DNA of 8,670 nucleotides, from the NCBI GenBank assembly GCA_937910255.1, contig CALEOQ010000170.1, positions 1-8,670 of the forward strand, given 5' to 3'. Source of the DNA: an uncultured Caulobacteraceae bacterium. Lineage in GTDB: Bacteria > Pseudomonadota > Alphaproteobacteria > Caulobacterales > Caulobacteraceae. Each line of letters opens with the position of its first letter. Positions within the stretch are counted from its first letter, which is position 1. Of this stretch, positions 6,768-8,670 are shown piece after piece. Under the pieces are notes generated by a model. The model saw nothing but the letters and a program-made list of their open reading frames with translations, was not told the DNA's origin and searched no databases. The position numbers were made by a program, and so were the translations under genes.

Positions 6768-6786
6768 CTCCAACCCTAGTTTGGAG
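6768..6786. promoter_or_regulatory. perfect inverted repeat in the GNAT/pyrE divergent intergenic region
   Basis: CTCCAA (6768-6773) and TTGGAG (6781-6786) are exact reverse complements around a 7-base centre (CCCTAGT). It lies in the 92-base gap between the divergent starts, just upstream of the pyrE promoter candidate and overlapping the likely GNAT leader, a reasonable place for an operator. The core resembles a sequence after folK (737-749), so it might instead be part of a small dispersed repeat. Confidence 0.35.
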
Positions 6787-6793
6787 GGCGAAG

Positions 6794-6822
6794 GTGACAT
6801 CTAGGCCGCCCTCAGATATTTC
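6794..6822 (+). promoter_or_regulatory. candidate promoter of pyrE-pdxJ-acpS
   Basis: GTGACA (6794-6799, five of six with TTGACA) and TATTTC (6817-6822) are 17 bases apart. The extended downstream element GATATTTC agrees at most positions with the GCTANAWC form of the Caulobacter housekeeping -10, with the expected 14-base inner spacing. Transcription would begin near 6829, giving a very short leader carrying GGAGG (6831-6835). The -10 match to the E. coli consensus is poor. Confidence 0.4.
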
Positions 6823-6842
6823 GCCCACATGGAGGCGCCCAA

Positions 6843-7427
6843 ATGACCACTGACGAAGTCCTTGAGGAATTCCGCGGCGCCGGCGCCCTGCGCGAGGGCC
6901 ATTTCGTCCTCTCTTCCGGGCTTCATTCAGGGGTGTTCCTTCAGAAGAACCTCGTCTTCCAGTATCCTGACCGGACCGAGCGGCTGTGCAAGGCCCTGGC
7001 CGATCTGATCCGGCGCGAGGTCGGTCATGTGGATGTCTGTGTGTCCCCCGCCGTGGGCGGCATCATCCCCGGCTATGAAACCGCCCGTCAGCTGGGCGTG
7101 CCCTCCATGTATGTGGAAAGGGTCGATGGCCGGCTCCAGTTCCGTCGCGCCTTCGCCCTGAAGCCTGGGGCGCGGGTGGCCATGGTCGAAGACATCGTCT
7201 CCACCGGCCTGTCGTCACGGGAGTGCGTCGAGGCCATCCGCGAGGCCGGTGGCGAGGTGGTCTGCGCCGCCGCCCTGGTCGACCGCTCCGGCGGCCGGGC
7301 CGAGATCGGCGCGCCGTTCCTGTCGCTGGCGAAGCTGGATGTGCCGGCCTATCCCGCCGACCAGCTGCCCCCTGAACTTGCGGCCATCCCGGTGGAAGAT
7401 CCCGGCAGCCGGAGGCTGAAGGCATGA
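6843..7427 (+). CDS. pyrE: orotate phosphoribosyltransferase
   Basis: Converts orotate and PRPP to OMP in de novo pyrimidine synthesis; cytoplasmic dimer. The 194-residue length is typical of the bacterial enzyme. Visible are GHFVLSSGLHS (19-29) near the N-terminus, VSPAVGGIIPGYETAR (67-82), and the PRPP-binding motif VAMVEDIVSTGLSS (112-125) with the adjacent acidic pair Glu116-Asp117. ERVDGRLQFRR (92-102) corresponds to the flexible catalytic loop region. ATG 6843 has GGAGG (6831-6835) seven bases upstream. The stop overlaps the pdxJ start (ATGA, 7424-7427), making pyrE the first gene of a coupled pyrE-pdxJ-acpS operon. Confidence 0.95.
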   Translation: MTTDEVLEEFRGAGALREGHFVLSSGLHSGVFLQKNLVFQYPDRTERLCKALADLIRREVGHVDVCVSPAVGGIIPGYETARQLGVPSMYVERVDGRLQFRRAFALKPGARVAMVEDIVSTGLSSRECVEAIREAGGEVVCAAALVDRSGGRAEIGAPFLSLAKLDVPAYPADQLPPELAAIPVEDPGSRRLKA

Positions 7428-8185
7428 GCGGGACCCTGCGCCTGGGGATCAATATCGACCATGTGGCGACGATCCGGAACGCCCGGGGCGCCACCTATCC
7501 CGACCCCGTCAGAGCCGCCGAAATGGCCATCGCCGCCGGCGCCGACGGGATCACGGCTCACCTGCGCGAAGATCGCCGGCATATCTCGGACGCCGACATC
7601 GACGCCCTGGCGGTGATCGTCAAGCGCCGCGGCCGCCCCCTGAACCTGGAGATGGCGGTGACGGCCGAGATGGAGGCCATCGCGCTGCGCCACCTGCCGC
7701 ATGCGGCCTGCTTGGTGCCCGAGCGTCGGGAAGAGGTGACCACCGAAGGGGGCCTCGATCTGGTCAAGGGCCACAACCACATCGCCCCGGTGGTCGGCCG
7801 GCTGGCGGCGGCGGGCATCCGCGTCTCCTGTTTCATCGACGCCGACCTCGATCAGGTGGCGTCGGCCAAGGCCATGGGCGCCCAGGTGGTGGAGCTTCAC
7901 ACCGGCGCCTATTGCGACGCCGTGCGTGATGGCGCCCCCCGGGCTGGGGAGTTGCTGGAGCGGCTGCGCGCCGCCGCCGTGGAGGCGACGCGCCTGGGTC
8001 TCGAGGTCCATGCCGGCCATGGGATCGACTATGAGACGGTCAAGCCAATCGCCGCCATCCCGCAGGTGGCCGAGCTGAACATCGGCCATTTTCTGATCGG
8101 CGAGGCCATCTTCATCGGCCTGCCGGCCGCCATCCACCGGATGCGCGCCCTGATGGATCAGGCCCGGACGGAGCTGGCGGCGTGA
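7424..8185 (+). CDS. pdxJ: pyridoxine 5'-phosphate synthase
   Basis: Condenses 1-deoxy-D-xylulose 5-phosphate with 3-amino-2-oxopropyl phosphate to pyridoxine 5'-phosphate, the ring-closing step of the DXP-dependent vitamin B6 route; a TIM-barrel octamer. The 253-residue protein opens RLGINIDHVATIRNARG (6-22). It has the catalytic His46 in GITAHLREDRRHI, Glu76 in LNLEMA, and the late His199 in HAGHGIDY, then the phosphate-binding NIGHFLIGEAIF near the C-terminus. All key residues are present and the length is normal. GGAGG (7411-7415) lies eight bases before ATG 7424. It overlaps pyrE by 4 bases and acpS by 4 bases, so translation of the three is probably coupled. The pdxJ-acpS order is widespread in proteobacteria. 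Confidence 0.96.
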   Translation: MSGTLRLGINIDHVATIRNARGATYPDPVRAAEMAIAAGADGITAHLREDRRHISDADIDALAVIVKRRGRPLNLEMAVTAEMEAIALRHLPHAACLVPERREEVTTEGGLDLVKGHNHIAPVVGRLAAAGIRVSCFIDADLDQVASAKAMGAQVVELHTGAYCDAVRDGAPRAGELLERLRAAAVEATRLGLEVHAGHGIDYETVKPIAAIPQVAELNIGHFLIGEAIFIGLPAAIHRMRALMDQARTELAA

Positions 8186-8529
8186 TCATCGGCCTTGGCT
8201 CCGATCTCGCCGACATCCGGCGCATCGAGAAGACCCTGGAGCGGTTTGGCGAGCGGTTCGTCAAACGCATCTTCACCGACATCGAAGTCCGCCGTTCCGA
8301 GCGTAAGCCCGACCGGGCGTCCAGCTACGCCAAGCGGTTCGCGGCCAAGGAGGCCTGCTCAAAGGCGCTGGGCACCGGCTTTCGCCGGGGCGTCTTCTGG
8401 CGCGACATGGGGGTGGCCAACATGCCGTCCGGCGCGCCGACCATGGCGCTGACCAACGGCGCGTTGAAGCGGCTGCAGGAGATCACGCCCGCCGGCCACC
8501 GGGCCGTGGTGCATGTGACGCTGACCGAC
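8182..8529 (+). CDS. acpS: holo-[acyl-carrier-protein] synthase, 3'-truncated by adapter sequence
   Basis: Moves 4'-phosphopantetheine from CoA to the serine of apo-ACP, activating fatty-acid synthesis. The genomic part encodes 116 residues from GTG 8182, which overlaps the pdxJ stop (GTGA) and has GGAG (8170-8173) eight bases upstream. The N-terminal IIGLGSDLADIRRIE holds Mg-binding Asp8; SYAKRFAAKEACSKALGTG (48-66) holds Glu57 and the family signature. RDMGVANMPSGAP and VVHVTLTD follow. Real AcpS proteins continue about 15-20 residues beyond this strand. Here the reading frame enters adapter sequence at 8530 exactly on a codon boundary and stays open to the window end, which would append 47 false residues beginning RSEEHTSELQS. 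The gene is not biologically broken as far as can be told; its end is simply missing from the assembly. Confidence 0.94.
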
Positions 8530-8593
8530 AGATCGGAAGAGCACACGTCTGAACTCCAGTCACGTCGTAACCTCGTATGCCGTCTTCCGCTTG
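8530..8593. other. Illumina TruSeq-type adapter read-through (technical contamination)
   Basis: AGATCGGAAGAGC begins at 8530 and the 34-base read-1 3' adapter matches exactly to the CAC at 8561-8563. A 6-base index slot (8564-8569, GTCGTA) follows, then the P7 tail with CTCGTATGCCGTCTTC (8572-8587) and CGCTTG (8588-8593). Relative to the standard oligonucleotide I see two differences, C for T at 8571 and C for T at 8588; an alternative reading is an 8-base index with two missing bases. This is synthetic sequence, not part of the organism. Confidence 0.98.
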
Positions 8594-8670
8594 AAAAAAA
8601 AAACGCTCTTACTCAGTCTCACGCGTCGCCCACGCCCGCCGCACTCACGCCACCAGTCCGTCCGGCCGTA
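8594..8670. other. poly-A and low-quality read tail after the adapter
   Basis: Ten A's (8594-8603) follow the adapter directly, the usual signal once a sequencer runs off the end of the molecule. The last 67 bases (8604-8670) are about half C, have no coding signature and no relation to acpS, and are best read as noise calls retained by the assembler. They should be trimmed with the adapter. Confidence 0.9.

Noticed and set aside
8325..8546. Minus-strand reading frames beginning MCSSDL or MLFRS, antisense to acpS
   Set aside because: Their start codons lie inside the adapter sequence; the N-terminal peptides are adapter translations and the rest is antisense to a real gene.

Overview
The window looks like a high-GC alphaproteobacterial chromosome fragment, most likely Caulobacterales (Caulobacter/Phenylobacterium type). 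The reasons are the rpoZ-rsh pair with folK and an NYN-domain gene just upstream, the tightly overlapping pyrE-pdxJ-acpS run, strong G/C third-position bias, and promoter candidates resembling the Caulobacter housekeeping consensus. The genus is an inference from gene content and protein style; no search was run.

Layout: a 5'-truncated window edge holds the N-terminal part of an NYN-domain (LabA-like) gene on the minus strand (1-180). It is divergent from folK (185-712, folate pathway). A 355-base gap carries a plausible promoter and then rpoZ (1068-1427, RNA polymerase omega). rpoZ runs into a bifunctional (p)ppGpp synthetase/hydrolase, rsh/spoT (1424-3685). The conserved N-terminus of that protein is encoded upstream of its first ATG, and the only sensible start is a CTG with a perfect AGGAGG Shine-Dalgarno, overlapping the rpoZ stop. 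Two minus-strand genes follow: a secreted Ntn-hydrolase acylase of the acyl-homoserine-lactone/penicillin acylase superfamily (3707-6085) and a RimJ/RimL-type GNAT acetyltransferase (6205-6750), separated by a strong interrupted hairpin. The plus strand resumes with pyrE (6843-7427), pdxJ (7424-8185) and acpS (from 8182), joined by 4-base start/stop overlaps.

The right end is not genomic. From 8530 the sequence is an Illumina TruSeq-type adapter (read-through motif, index, P7 tail), then ten A's, then about 67 bases of C-rich noise. acpS is cut at its 116th codon and the frame stays open through the adapter, so an automatic annotation would give AcpS a false 47-residue tail containing the tell-tale peptide SEEHTSELQS.

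Functionally the plus-strand genes are housekeeping: folate, transcription, stringent response, pyrimidine synthesis, vitamin B6 and carrier-protein activation. The acylase/GNAT pair is the accessory-looking part. I see no tRNA, rRNA, CRISPR array, transposase or phage gene, and no convincing undescribed multi-gene system.
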